Below are positions 36,707 to 48,400 of a stretch of 64,000 nt of DNA, piece after piece. This stretch comes from Formicarius rufipectus (Eukaryota > Chordata > Aves > Passeriformes > Formicariidae). The translations under genes and the position numbers were made by a program. Under the pieces are notes generated by a model. That model made no database searches. It saw nothing but the letters and a program-made list of their open reading frames with translations, and was not told where the DNA came from. The stretch lies in the NCBI GenBank assembly GCA_013399695.1, contig VXAU01001869.1, positions 124,001 through 188,000 of the forward strand. Direction: 5' to 3'. Position 1 is the first letter of the stretch, and every line of letters begins with the position of its first letter.

Positions 36707-38639
36707 TACCATTATTTTATCTTCAGCATCCCTCCAATTACTGACTCAGTGAAAAGAAATGGTTTGGGTCCAAACAGATGCTTGCAGTGGCACTGTATCA
36801 GCGACCTAATTGCTTTGCACCCAGGGTAAGGGCTGAAGTCTATAGGTACAAAGATCTCGCTGCTCACTGGCCAAGCATCCAGCCATTCGTAATCCTGAGG
36901 GCAGTCATTATGGCACAAAAGCTTTAAATTGTGGTAAATTAAGCACAGGTTAGTTTAGGAACTGTAATCCCATGCAGGAAGGTTGCAACTGAGAGTTTGG
37001 AAATCTGGGCTGACAAAGCCATAGCAACGTGCAGTGCCATACATACAGCAGATATATACATGCAGATACAATAAGAGCTGCATGTTACACACTCGAGAGA
37101 TTTGTTTCTGCCCTCACATTACAGGATGTGTGTGCCTTATACAAAAGTGTTACTCTTCATTGCCATGACTCCATGTACTCTTCAGTGAGACAGACTTACA
37201 CCCCAAACTTTGGCACACCCCAGTATACTCTGGCAAACTGGAAATCCTGTGTTATCCAGGTTCCGTATGTCACTTGGGCTCCTCTAGCAGGGTTATACTT
37301 TCCTGTGAGACATTAGAAAGAGTCCCCTGAATAAAGTGAACTAAAAGTCTGAATTGATCACTGTACCACTTTGGAACAGCAAATCCTGTACTTATTTCAA
37401 GGCTGGAAATCAGGCACAATCAGGAGTGAAGTACGAAAATGGAAAGAACTCTTTAAACACAGACATAACCCCAGCTTTTACTAAGCATCCAACTGCAGAA
37501 GATTGATTGTTAACACATATGTATTCTTAAATACACTCACTATTTAAATTTCACAAAAAATGGATTTGGACTTTTGTTCACATCAAAAGAATTGTAACAA
37601 AGAAACAGGAGACTGAATTTATGATTAAGAAAAAAAGACACATTCATTTTCTTTTGCAGAGTAAAGCACCATAGGAAAACCAGTCTATGGCTTCTGAAGT
37701 TATTCAGTGATGAAGAGTTTAGATTAGCATGCAAACAATAAAATGTTTGACTACTTAAAAGATAACCTGAGTACCAGAACTATATTTTATGCAAAAACTA
37801 GTTATAAAACTGCTGCATAAATGATCCCCATAGGGATAATTTAAGGGAAAATAATCTGAGATATTTATGTACCTGACAAACACTCCAGACTCTGGGAGAT
37901 ATTTTCTGCTGTTTATATGCCCATCATCTAAGCCAACAATGCTTAGCTGTAATATCCAGTCATGGTGACCACAGCTGCCAGCTTTGACACTGGGAGCAAC
38001 CTGGCTATGTGAGAAGGGCTAATCAGCCCAGGTGGAATATCACACTAAAACATCCTCGCAGTGCCACAGTTAGTGTGTTCACACAGCTCAGGTGTTACTG
38101 CAACCTGTCATACAGACACATCCCAGGGTGCTAAAGCTAGCAGGACAGCTGGGTTCCAGACCATCTACATGAACATGTCACCTGAGCAATGATCCTTAAG
38201 CCAACTGCAAAATGGTCACAGCCTCACCTTCACATTTTGTGCCCTAAACCTCTTCAAAAGCAGCCTCCCTCCTTTTACATATCTTCCTGATGAAATACCT
38301 TGTCCTACCTTGCATCCTCAATTAGGAGCTCCTGCCAGCACAGTGGAATACATAGCAGAGCTGGAAGCTGCTGCTTCATACTGGAAGCATCACACATAGC
38401 AGAGCATTGTACATTGATCCTGTGCCTATTTATTTCATTTTCTTACCTTGTACTGCTGGCAACAGACTTCTCCTGCATTTTGGGCAGCAGCACTAACACT
38501 GAATAATCAGCAAAAGAGACACATTGCAAGAGCTTATGAGCCACATGCATTTTGCAAGTTGGAGTTTGGCCATCGACATCAAAAAATGAAAATAGACCAG
38601 GTGTAGGAAAAGTCTGCAAAAATCAGTTTGGAGGGAGCT
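36707..38639. other. Unique AT-rich DNA
   Basis: No gene or repeat family is recognised. Confidence 0.5.
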
Positions 38640-38975
38640 TTTTATTTCATCAAAGGAGATTAGAGAAGCTTAGATTGTTTAGTCTAGCAAAATGAAGAGG
38701 AACAGCTAAGGGGAAAGGTAAGGGAGGATATGTTTGCTCTCTATTAAATATTAATTAACACTCTATTAATTATTAATAAGGAACTATTCAAGATAAAAGG
38801 TAATGGTGTCACAAAACAAATGGATAAAAGTTGTTCGTGAATATATTTAGGCTAGGAATGCAAATAAAGTTCCTAGCCATGAACTGGGTTAGGAATTAGC
38901 CTTCCAATGGGGAAAGTGGAAGGAAAATACCTCTAACACTTTTAAAACAAGGTCTCTATCAAGAGACTGTATGTC
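38640..38975 (+). repeat. Ancient CR1/L3-like LINE fragment
   Basis: The order of blocks matches the C-terminal region of an older CR1 lineage also seen in reptiles: AGAGAAGCTTAGATTGTTTA, then GGAGGATATGTTTGCTCTC, AACAAATGGATAAAAG, AATATATTTAGGCTAGGAAT and TTAGCCTTCCAATGGGG. Many substitutions and an A/T-rich duplication (ATTAAATATTAATTAACACTC, near 38741-38780) separate the blocks. No open frame remains. Its divergence is clearly greater than that of the other CR1 copies, so it is old. The assignment is from memory of the family. Confidence 0.6.
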
Positions 38976-41900
38976 CTTGAACTCCATGCACCAAGAGATG
39001 GTTCAAACCTTATATCCCAAATCTGTTCTTTCATCTCACTTCTGAGGGAAAATGTTAAGCCCTAGTTTTTAATATCCTTTCTTAAATCTCAGGAAAAGAG
39101 AAAGTCAGAACATTTCCTTTTCTAAATACAGGGGGAACACCCACAGTTTCAGAGTATTTGTATTTTATGCCATAAAATCCATTTGTACTATGAGGTGGAA
39201 TAAAATCTGTATATGGCCATCTGACCTGCTGGCAGATGTTTATGGCACTTCACAGCTACCACCCTGGCCTGTCTTTAAATTAGGAGACTCGGATGCTTGT
39301 TTTCAGTATCTATCACTGCATGATTCTCCTAAGATCCACCTCAAATACACGGACTTACCACCAGAAGCAGAGAAAGAGATATGTGATTAAAATGGCAGTG
39401 TAGTACTGCACTGACAAGAGTCATCTACTGAAAGATACTGTGGTCCATACTCTGTCATAAACAATTGACCTCTATAATACAGAAGTGGCATTTAATATTT
39501 ACAAAAAAAAAAAAATATATACGTTGCAAAAAGTCATTTCCTGATATGAGTCATCCAGCAAGAAGTAACGATTTATTATGAATGATAGGTCAAATGCACT
39601 GGGATATATCAGCACATCAGAATACAAACCTTTACTTCTGCTGTGCTCTTTTGGCACAGTATTTAAATTCTGTATGAAAAGCAAAAGAGAGAGTAGTCAA
39701 AGGCATTTGGAATAGAAGGGGAAGTACACCAGAAAGATCAAAAAGAGAGATCAAAAAGTCTAGTTTTCACCAATAATTTTAAAGAAGAGTGTTAAGAAAA
39801 TAAATGTGAATATAGCCACATGGGAAATGGATTGTGGTAGTTTAAGAAACGTAAGGGATCTTTAAAGACTGAATCCTGGACTTAATCCCATTTAGAAAAA
39901 ATATTTCTGTCTAATCAGTTTCATAAACCTCTTAGAAGTTTTAGTGCAGTTCCTAGTGAGAAAAGAATCCACAGAATGAGCCAATATGTGGCAATTATAT
40001 GACAACATTATCAAAAGGGTCATATAATCAGAGAGGTTCTTGCAGTTGTGGCCACTCCATCCCCAGCAAAGGGTACTTTCAAAGCAGGGTTGTGGTGCAC
40101 CATTTCACAGTTAACAATAACTTTGCACTGCATCTGCTTTCTGATTCAACAAGTGACTACAGGTAATACATAAAATTTATATGTAGTGAAGAACCATATC
40201 CCGGGTTAGCGAGGAAAATCCCTTGGTCAGTTGTTATGACTTAAGTTCAGGTCAATCACCCCACTTTCAACGTTGCCAGGTAGCTGACAGAATTTCCACC
40301 TTTTTTCATAGTTATACAGGGTCATCAGCCAGGATTAGTGTGACATTAATCGCTTCTGTGGAAGCAGAACTGTGTGTCTCTCCATCTCCTCGTTCTGTGC
40401 ATGGTGCCCAGAAACAGCTGTGAATGGAAGTTTTATGGGATAACCTATGAACATCAGTAGGTAATAAAAACTAATTGAAAAACAGAACCAAATCAAACAA
40501 ATAAAAAACACAAACAAACAAACAAACAAAACAAACAAACAAAAAAACCACACCAAAAAACACACACAAAAAACCCACCACAAACAAATAAACTGAAACC
40601 AAACCAAAACCAAAACAAACAAAAATGAAACCAAACAAACAAAAACCCACAAACAAACAAAAAACCCAGGAAACGAAACCCATGAAATGCTAGAAAATGC
40701 ACAAACTATTCAATTTTCACAATTTTCATCAGGGACATTTTGTTTGGTTTTTTAGATTCTTTCTGAGTATAGGTCCTATAGGAATATTACCCACTATAAA
40801 TTAAGAAAAACTGCTTCTAAATCAGCATTTCTACACCAAGACTTCTGACTGAAAAATATGATGGATATACAAAATGAATGCAGTAAATTGCTAAACTCTG
40901 CTTACAAACTTGTTCCCCACAGAAACAACAGATGTGCATTGAGATGGGTAGATTCAGCAGGCAGGATAGAAATTCTGAAGTCTTTAGAGTCTTCATATAT
41001 TCTATCAATTGTACTTACATAAGATGGCCTAATAAAGTGTATTAAACTAAATGCCTTAACTCTTTCAAAACTTGCCCTGGTTGAAGTTTGATTTCTTGAT
41101 GCACAGAACAGGGTTTTTTTTTGTTTACTCAAGAATACTGGTGTGATGACAGCACCTCTACTCCACTACCAGGGGATGTGTAACTGGCTTCTGGAATCAT
41201 CATTTGTTTTAGTTGATCATGTCCTACCCTCACTTGCATACTTAACATCACTGGGAACAAACGGAGAAATTAAAGAGAAAAGGGGAAAGAAAAGGGAGCA
41301 AGTACTGATTTTCCAAGGAGCTGGGCACCTTGCAATGCCCTGTGGGACAGACCAGGAGCAGAGGTAGCACACCAAAATTGAAACGGACAATTTAGCCACC
41401 TGCCACATATTTCTGACAGCCTGCAGAAGGAACATTCCTCTCTCTTATTGATCAACCCTAAGATAAACTGCAACACTGTATCCAGAAGAGTTTCCAGTCA
41501 GGAATGAATGTAATTGTAGACTGGCTACTGTTTGTTTTTAAATGACTAAAATACCAAAGTAATCTCAGGAACTCCTCTGGGAAATGGGATTTATAATGAA
41601 AAATATTTGCTGACCCATAGAAAAGTGAGAGTATAGTCTGCCTTCCCATTTGTCTTTTATGGTGCTTGACAAATGGACACACAATTGTTAATTATGGGCA
41701 CTGAGTGCCACATGATTATGAATAAAATACTCCAGCTGATCGGAACATAAGTCTAATAGCATTTTCAGGAAATTAAGTAGCATTCTTACAGATACCAAAG
41801 CCTACAAATTTCAAACGATGACATAATTAAATTTCTCAAGCACATACTCAAAATGTTCTACATTTTTCGTTAGCATTTAACCATATCGCAACCTGAGAGT

Positions 41901-44900
41901 GTTCTCAGATATGTTTTGAAAATGCGGACTTTAACAGCCACTGTGTGACATAAATCTGCAGACTGCTGAAAACTATGCAAAAGAATCTCATCTTGGACAT
42001 TAATTTGTGTACAGCATTTTCTGAATTTTTGTCTAAAGTGGAGAAATGAGATAAGTCACTTTTCACTTTGGAAGTGCCAAAAAAATGGGAAAACATCTAA
42101 TAAAATTGAGATGAATCTGCTGCAACAGCACAGTAGCCAGAAGTGGAGAAGGCCACACACAGTGGTTGTTTTTTCTCCTTAGTAAAACCTGTGGAAATCT
42201 GTTCCTGACCTTCTCTTCCTTACCAAGGATGGACTGTGTCCTTTCCCTAAACAGATTGAGTCTTTGTGCTGGAACCAACTGCTTGCAGGCAGGGTGAGGG
42301 TGGAGAGGTCACATACAGGCATGTAGTACATAAGCACTTCATGCTTAGTGAAGAAGGAGGTCACTGGCACCTCATTTTCCATCTTCTCCTCCTCTGCAGT
42401 GCTGCTCAATGTGTAAGGGGCAGCACAGATTAAAAGAGAGATAAAATCCATTATATACAGAAAGACATAAAATTTTTTTCACATGTTGGGAGTAAGCTTC
42501 AGGAGACAAATACTGTGGTATTACGGGAGAGCATAAGGCAAAGCATGTTAAAAAAGAAAACAGTGATTGAACCCCAAGGCATATAAAAAAAAAAATACTG
42601 TAGCCTTAAAGGAAAAGTGTCTTCTGAAGTGAAAATCCAAAATTAAAAAAAAAAAAAAAAGTAAACTTGTCAGTGATTTACTTCCTCCACATGAAAACTC
42701 ACTTGTGTCAAGTCCTAGGAATACACACTGTGTTTCCATGTGTTAATCGTAAACTAAATATTTTATAAATCTACATAATTTTCTCATCTCTGGAAGGTCC
42801 CAGTTGTTCCTTCAGCTTTGGCATGCCAGTATGAACACATCAATTCAAAGGGTGAGTCAGATATTACAGCACAGACAAAACAGTGTCATGGAATGTCTAT
42901 GGCTTGAAAAGACACTTGGAATTCACAATTTTTTCAGTTCCTTACTCAAGAACAGGGATAACTGCACCTGCCCCTTCCAGAAGGTGGTGGCACACATTTT
43001 TCAGTGACCACCATACCCTCTAGGTCTAAGAAGTGCAAACAAGGATCACTATTCCTTCATCAAAGTGAACACTGTCTTGTTTGTCTGGTGTTGCTTAGCT
43101 CTGTGAAGCAGCTCTGCTAACAAAACATTTTCAAAGGGAACAAATACAGATAAGCTGCTCAACACAATTAAGGGCCTTACACTCAGTACAGTAGACATTT
43201 CTAGTTTAAGATGAAGATACAATTCAACAGTGTTAAGATAAACTCTTGGGGAGACAAATATTTAAATATTCAGCCCTAGGTAATGCTCCTTGTGGGTCCT
43301 GAACTCACTTTGCCTTGAGACAGTTGCAAAGGATCCTTGTCAGGTTTCCTTTGCACTGAGCACTGCCAACACCACTGAGCAGCTATGGCCTCAATGGCTT
43401 GATCTTAGTGAAGCACAAAGATTGTCAGAGAACACCAAGAGATGCCAGGAGATGGTGAGCTTGTTAGAATGACTGGAAATCCTCAAAAACAAACCACAGA
43501 GCCACAAAGGTACCTCACTCTATACTTGCCTCTTCCTATGCAGGCTTCATCCCCATCAAAATATTGATAAAACATTTCACTACTCAGCATCATGTTCTCA
43601 GGTGCTCTGCACCCCCAAACATGTTTTTTTTTAAGACTTCAATTCATTTCTCATTGCATTTTCCACATAGAAGCAGCATCTTTCAATAGAGCAGATATTT
43701 ATCCCTCATCAATATTTATAAGGAGAATTTCTGGATAGCTGAAACTTCTCCTTTGCATGCTTCTGAAACTTCCTGGTGCACGCTCAGGGCTTGGGCTGGA
43801 ATATGAACCCTTCTGGAAGATGCCTCCTGCTGTGAACTCTGGGTATATTTGAAAACAGGCAGGTAATCAGATATCTCTTCATCAAAGCCAATGAAACCAC
43901 TGCCATCTATTTTAGTGGAGGTAATATACGGAAGGCAATGAGTGTTTGGGATAGAAAAAAAAAATTCTACTTTCCAAAGAACTTAGTTTTAGCAGATAAC
44001 TATAGGATTTCAACAGCTATCTGCAACCATTTTAGACCTACAGTGTAAAGCACTGGATATACTGCTTAGTTTCTGTAGCATCCTATTAAAAGAACTTGAA
44101 ACGATCAATAATGTTTAGGAGAACATCATAAAGAAAATGTGCAAAATTGATGCTAGCTGGGAGGATAAGGGACAAGGAAGAAGACCCTCCATGCCTGGCA
44201 GGGGGATTCAGCATAAAAAGAGGAGAAGGATGAAGGCAAAAGAGAGAGAATGCATGAAAAATGGGTAAAGAACAGGTATTATTGAAGATCAGATGGTCAA
44301 TAGTTCAGAAGAATGATACAGTGCTATTGATTCCTCCCCCCACCCCTGCTCTATTTGAGAATGTGAATTACTGAAATAAATAGTCTTGTAAAAACACTGG
44401 TTCACCCTGCAGCCAGTTTATATCACTGCACGGCTCATCCACACAGGGTGACAAAGGTGAGTGTCAATGAGCAGTTTGCAAAACATGGTATCAGCTTGTG
44501 AGCACAGGTTCAGAGGGAACCAGGCTCAGGAATGACACAGACACTGTGTATGAACAGTTGCCCAGAGTTCAATTCTACTCCTATAACAAGAAGAATTAAA
44601 TTCTGGTACATTTAAACCATTAAATTTAGTTTGTTGGAGCCAGATTCTCTAATCTTCAGATATTTTTAAAAGGCTCTACTCAGCTGAAAAAATTCTCAGC
44701 ATGAAATACAAATATTTATAAACAAAAGTCATGCTGTCTCCATGTCGTTCATTTTTCACTTCATTTTTTACAAACTGTGAGAAACATTTTATCTATTTGT
44801 AGCAAACTCAGAGGCTTTTTTTTTTTTTCCTTTTTCTGTAGCCAGCTCAACATAATTTCATTTATTCTCATTTTGCAGAGCTCGATTAAAACAAAATCCA

Positions 44901-45124
44901 ACACTCCTCCACGTGCTGCAAGAGTAAAGAAAAACCTTCAAAAATCCATCAATCCTCAGCCCATTTCCAACGACAAAGTTGTATGATTCCTGTTGAATAT
45001 GAGTGATCTCCCGAGTTGAAGCTTGCAGACCCCTCCTTCCCCCAGCTAACCATCTGAGTGCCTCAGCACTAACCTGCATGGCAGACCCTCGGGGTATGAA
45101 GCCAAGGAGGAGATTCCATCTTAG
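38976..45124. other. Unique AT-rich DNA with an AAAC-rich tract
   Basis: No gene is recognised. Simple sequence includes A runs at 39501-39513 and 42645-42660, T at 44816-44828, and the AAAC-rich tract at 40478-40672. Frames of 105, 70 and 69 codons on the minus strand between 40335 and 40702 are readings of that tract. Confidence 0.5.
40478..40672. repeat. (AAAC)n-rich low-complexity tract, about 195 bp
   Basis: It has AAAC, AACC and CACA variants with almost no G on the plus strand. It is the longest of the AAAC tracts in the window and is not linked to any recognised retroelement. Confidence 0.9.
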
Positions 45125-45130
45125 CTAAGC
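45125..45130. repeat. Target-site duplication CTAAGC, left copy
   Basis: It is identical to 45488-45493 and abuts the TG end of the LTR. Confidence 0.8.
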
Positions 45131-45487
45131 TGTGTCGGGTTTGCTAAGCTCCCTGCCAAACACAGCTATGTGCCGGCTAGCTCTCCCCACCCCACTCCNG
45201 AAAGACCTCACCAACTTCCCTTAGGAGAAGTAAGTGCCTTCCCTCCTCTGTCGGCAGAGGCAACAGCTCTCAGCCAGGCCTGAGCTCAGAGAGATAAGCC
45301 GAGGCCTAAACACCGAGAGCTGCTGGCTCCGTGTCCACCCGACAAGTGAGAGAGAAGGAGAGCAAAAGAGAGAGACAGGAAACTCCCTCCTGTCTTTATA
45401 CACCTGATTACGTAAGGGAATGATATGGAATACTTCCTTGGTTTTGTATCCCGGTTTCTAGGGAAGGCCTACAGAAAAACTACCACA
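45131..45487 (-). repeat. Solo LTR, 357 bp, probably minus strand
   Basis: The ends are TGTGTCGGGTTTGC on the left and AAACTACCACA on the right, with 4-bp inverted termini TGTG/CACA. A perfect 6-bp target duplication CTAAGC flanks it (45125-45130 and 45488-45493). It is much richer in GC than its surroundings, with several CpGs. On the minus strand a TATAAAG box (plus coordinates 45394-45400) lies about 90 bp from the LTR start and is followed by a CT-rich stretch, so I place it on the minus strand. No AATAAA is seen and orientation is less certain than the boundaries. No internal region adjoins. One undetermined base lies at 45199. Confidence 0.8.
45199..45199. other. Single undetermined base
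   Basis: One N within the solo LTR, after CCACTCC. It may reflect an unresolved heterozygous or multi-copy position. Confidence 0.97.
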
Positions 45488-45493
45488 CTAAGC
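45488..45493. repeat. Target-site duplication CTAAGC, right copy
   Basis: It is identical to 45125-45130 and abuts the CA end of the LTR. Confidence 0.8.
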
Positions 45494-48400
45494 CCTCTTA
45501 GTTGGTCACGTAGACATGAGAGAAATAGTTGACCCATGTGCAGAGCAAATCTCAGCAAAATGAAAGTGAGATAGCTGAGGCACAAGGTAAAAAACAAACA
45601 AACAAAACCAGAACAAACCAAAACAAAAAAAGACATTTACAGAAGAGAATTTCACCTTTCTCTCCAACCTAGTGGGAAAAACATCTCTAAGGAAGTTTGT
45701 TTTTACTGTTTAGGCTGTTTCCCTTTAAGGTTACTATGCCTTTTCCACATGAGACACTACCTTGGTGTCTCACGTATCTATTTCCTCCTGTTGCTGCCCA
45801 GACTGTCTACAATGAACATCTATCACTGTGGGATCTGCACACTTCTTGGTCTATCATGGGAAACGGCATTTATGAAAGACACTGTGGCTTTCTACCATGA
45901 AAATGTCTACAACGCTACATACAGTAGAATTATGACTTCTATAAAGAGAGGGGGGGAAAATAAACCAGACAGGATATGAGGAACATCTGTTTATATGAAC
46001 ACCCTTAGGATCAGCAGTCTGAGTATGAGAACCCTCAATATACAGCAGACAAAAGGCACTCAGAGCACACACGAGGAAATAAGACTTGAAAGGTAACATT
46101 TTAAAATAAATTGTTTCTTCTTAGATATGAATTAAACCCAGATGATCACTTTAGGATAATATAGCAACATCATGTAAAAGTGATTTATCCTTTAATTGCC
46201 GTAATATTATGATTTACAAAAAGTACATATGAGTGGTAAATCGGATTTTGTGTACATCCTGAATAAGTCAATTAGTACAGACACTATCTCCTGCAATCGC
46301 TCTTCAGCCAATTGCCTCTCATCATATTTTTCACCGAAAACGTCTATACTCATAGTTCTTAATGAAGCAGGTAACTAGTTTTGCATTTCAGTAATTCATT
46401 TCCTTCAGCTAGAAAAGTTTACACATTTCAGTTCATCCAATCTTCTGCTGATTTACTTCCATGCACATCAAAATATAAATTTTACTAAACCATGTTTATT
46501 GCTATAAGAATAGGCATTTAATATGCACATGGCATTTAGACAAGAGGGAAAATTATAACACTGTTTACAGACAGAATCAATAAAACCCTCTTGTTTTTAG
46601 AATTGCCATAAAGCAGTGATCATATCGGCTAAGATGGCTAAATCCCTAATAGAAATTGTCATAATAACTAACTTGCTTCACAAATTTGTCTGAAAGTGGA
46701 GAAAAAATTATTTTGACTGTTTTGCTGATTTCTTTCCAGTCTGCTTCCCATTCGCCAAATCTTTAAGAAACAATTCTGTGTCTGGAATTCTGAAATGATT
46801 CTGCAGAAGTCTTATAGAAAATACATTTTGATTTTTGCATATTCATTTATGCCAGAGGCCAGTAAATCCTATTCAGTTAGAAGACCCAAACTAGTACCAC
46901 ATACCCAATTAAAAGAGCAGAACCTATATATGGTTATAAAAGTGATTAAAGTTCATGAGAAATTCAGCAGTCACATTTGTTTATTTATGTTTTCATGTGT
47001 CAAATTCTGAAAAACAAACAGCACTGCTGAAATTACAATATGTTCACAGATAAATGACAAAGAAGAAATGAGGCCAACCTAATAAATTATTTGTTCCCTG
47101 CATATAATTGACCCTCTTCTGCCATGTCCTCAAGCAAACATCCCATCACTTTCAGCCACAGAACAGCTGTTGCACTGCCTCCTGGCTGTCTACAGGAAGT
47201 TTGTTTGAATAAGGAGTAAGAACTGAGGAATAAATTTCAAAACAAGTGCAAAAAAAGTTACTACTCTGCTCTTTAAAGAATCCTGGACTCATTTTATTAA
47301 GATACAATATATCACTTTTTCTTTGCATGGTGAATCTTCAATTTATGAAGTGCCCCATTTAGCATTATTATGAAAATAGACTTCATGGCTTTTAATTGGT
47401 TTTCTTATCAGACCCAGAAAAACAGTTTTTAATAAACTAGGAATGGACTAACTCATTCTAGTAATTTCAAATCCATGCTCTGCAGACTAGAACTCAGATA
47501 TAATGTGGTTTCTTTCAGCTTAGACAGGAATGAGGAATACAGAAGACAAGGACAATAAACAAAAAGATACTAAAAGAAAAGGATTCTTACCAAAAATACA
47601 AACTGTCTGCAAAGGAGATAAAACTGTACCACTTTCTTCATTAAGAACAACCTCTCAGAGACATTTGGGAGTGTGGTTGGATTCCTAGAGGATTTAAGCC
47701 CACAGGCAGATCTATGGGAGTTTGTGGGCTGCTCCTCAGCCCTGATGAGGTGTGTGGGGAAACACAGAGGAAATCTGACTGAAAGGGACCAGCAGAGACA
47801 GGAGAGATGTTTGGGTTAGCTCAGTCCCTGCCATCACGTGCCTTGGACTAGCAGGGTGACTTCTCTGCCCTGGGATGTGCTGGAGAGGGAACTGCAACTA
47901 TTCATAGCTGGACTGGAATCATCTCAGGCAGGGATGGTGGTTTGCTTCTTCCAATCATGTCACATTTGCTTTCTCTCCTGTCCACGTTCTGCTGTGTCAG
48001 CAAAGAGGTAAATGCAGCTCTTTGTTGTTTTTCCTGCCCAGACTCAAGTAATTTCTGGAGAACAGGGCCTCTGTACTCACTATATTGGGTCATGCGACTT
48101 CAATCACACATCTGCTCTCTGCATTTTAGGGAGAACAAGCGACTAAAGCCACAAGGATCCAGGCTTTGCTGAGTCTTACCTTGTGTTATTCAAGCCAGTC
48201 AGCAGGATCAATGTCTGCATTCATGTTCAGGCTCTATGCAATCAGCAGTATAATGGCCAAGTCCTGCTTGGAATGCCTCAGTGACTGATATATTATCTGT
48301 GCCCAAGCTGACAGTATTTTGTAAGAAAGGGGAAATGGCATGGAGAGCAGAGCTTACTGATTATGATTTTTAAAAGCCCTTACCACAACTGTAGCACAAT

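Noticed and set aside
40335..40702. Cys/Phe/Val-rich minus-strand frames that look membrane-like
   Set aside because: Translation of the AAAC-rich tract; stop-free only because GTTT repeats lack stop codons.
42886..42930. CR1 3'-end-like phrase (CATGGAATGTCTATGGCTTG)
   Set aside because: Resemblance is limited to a few words and the downstream sequence does not follow CR1 order.
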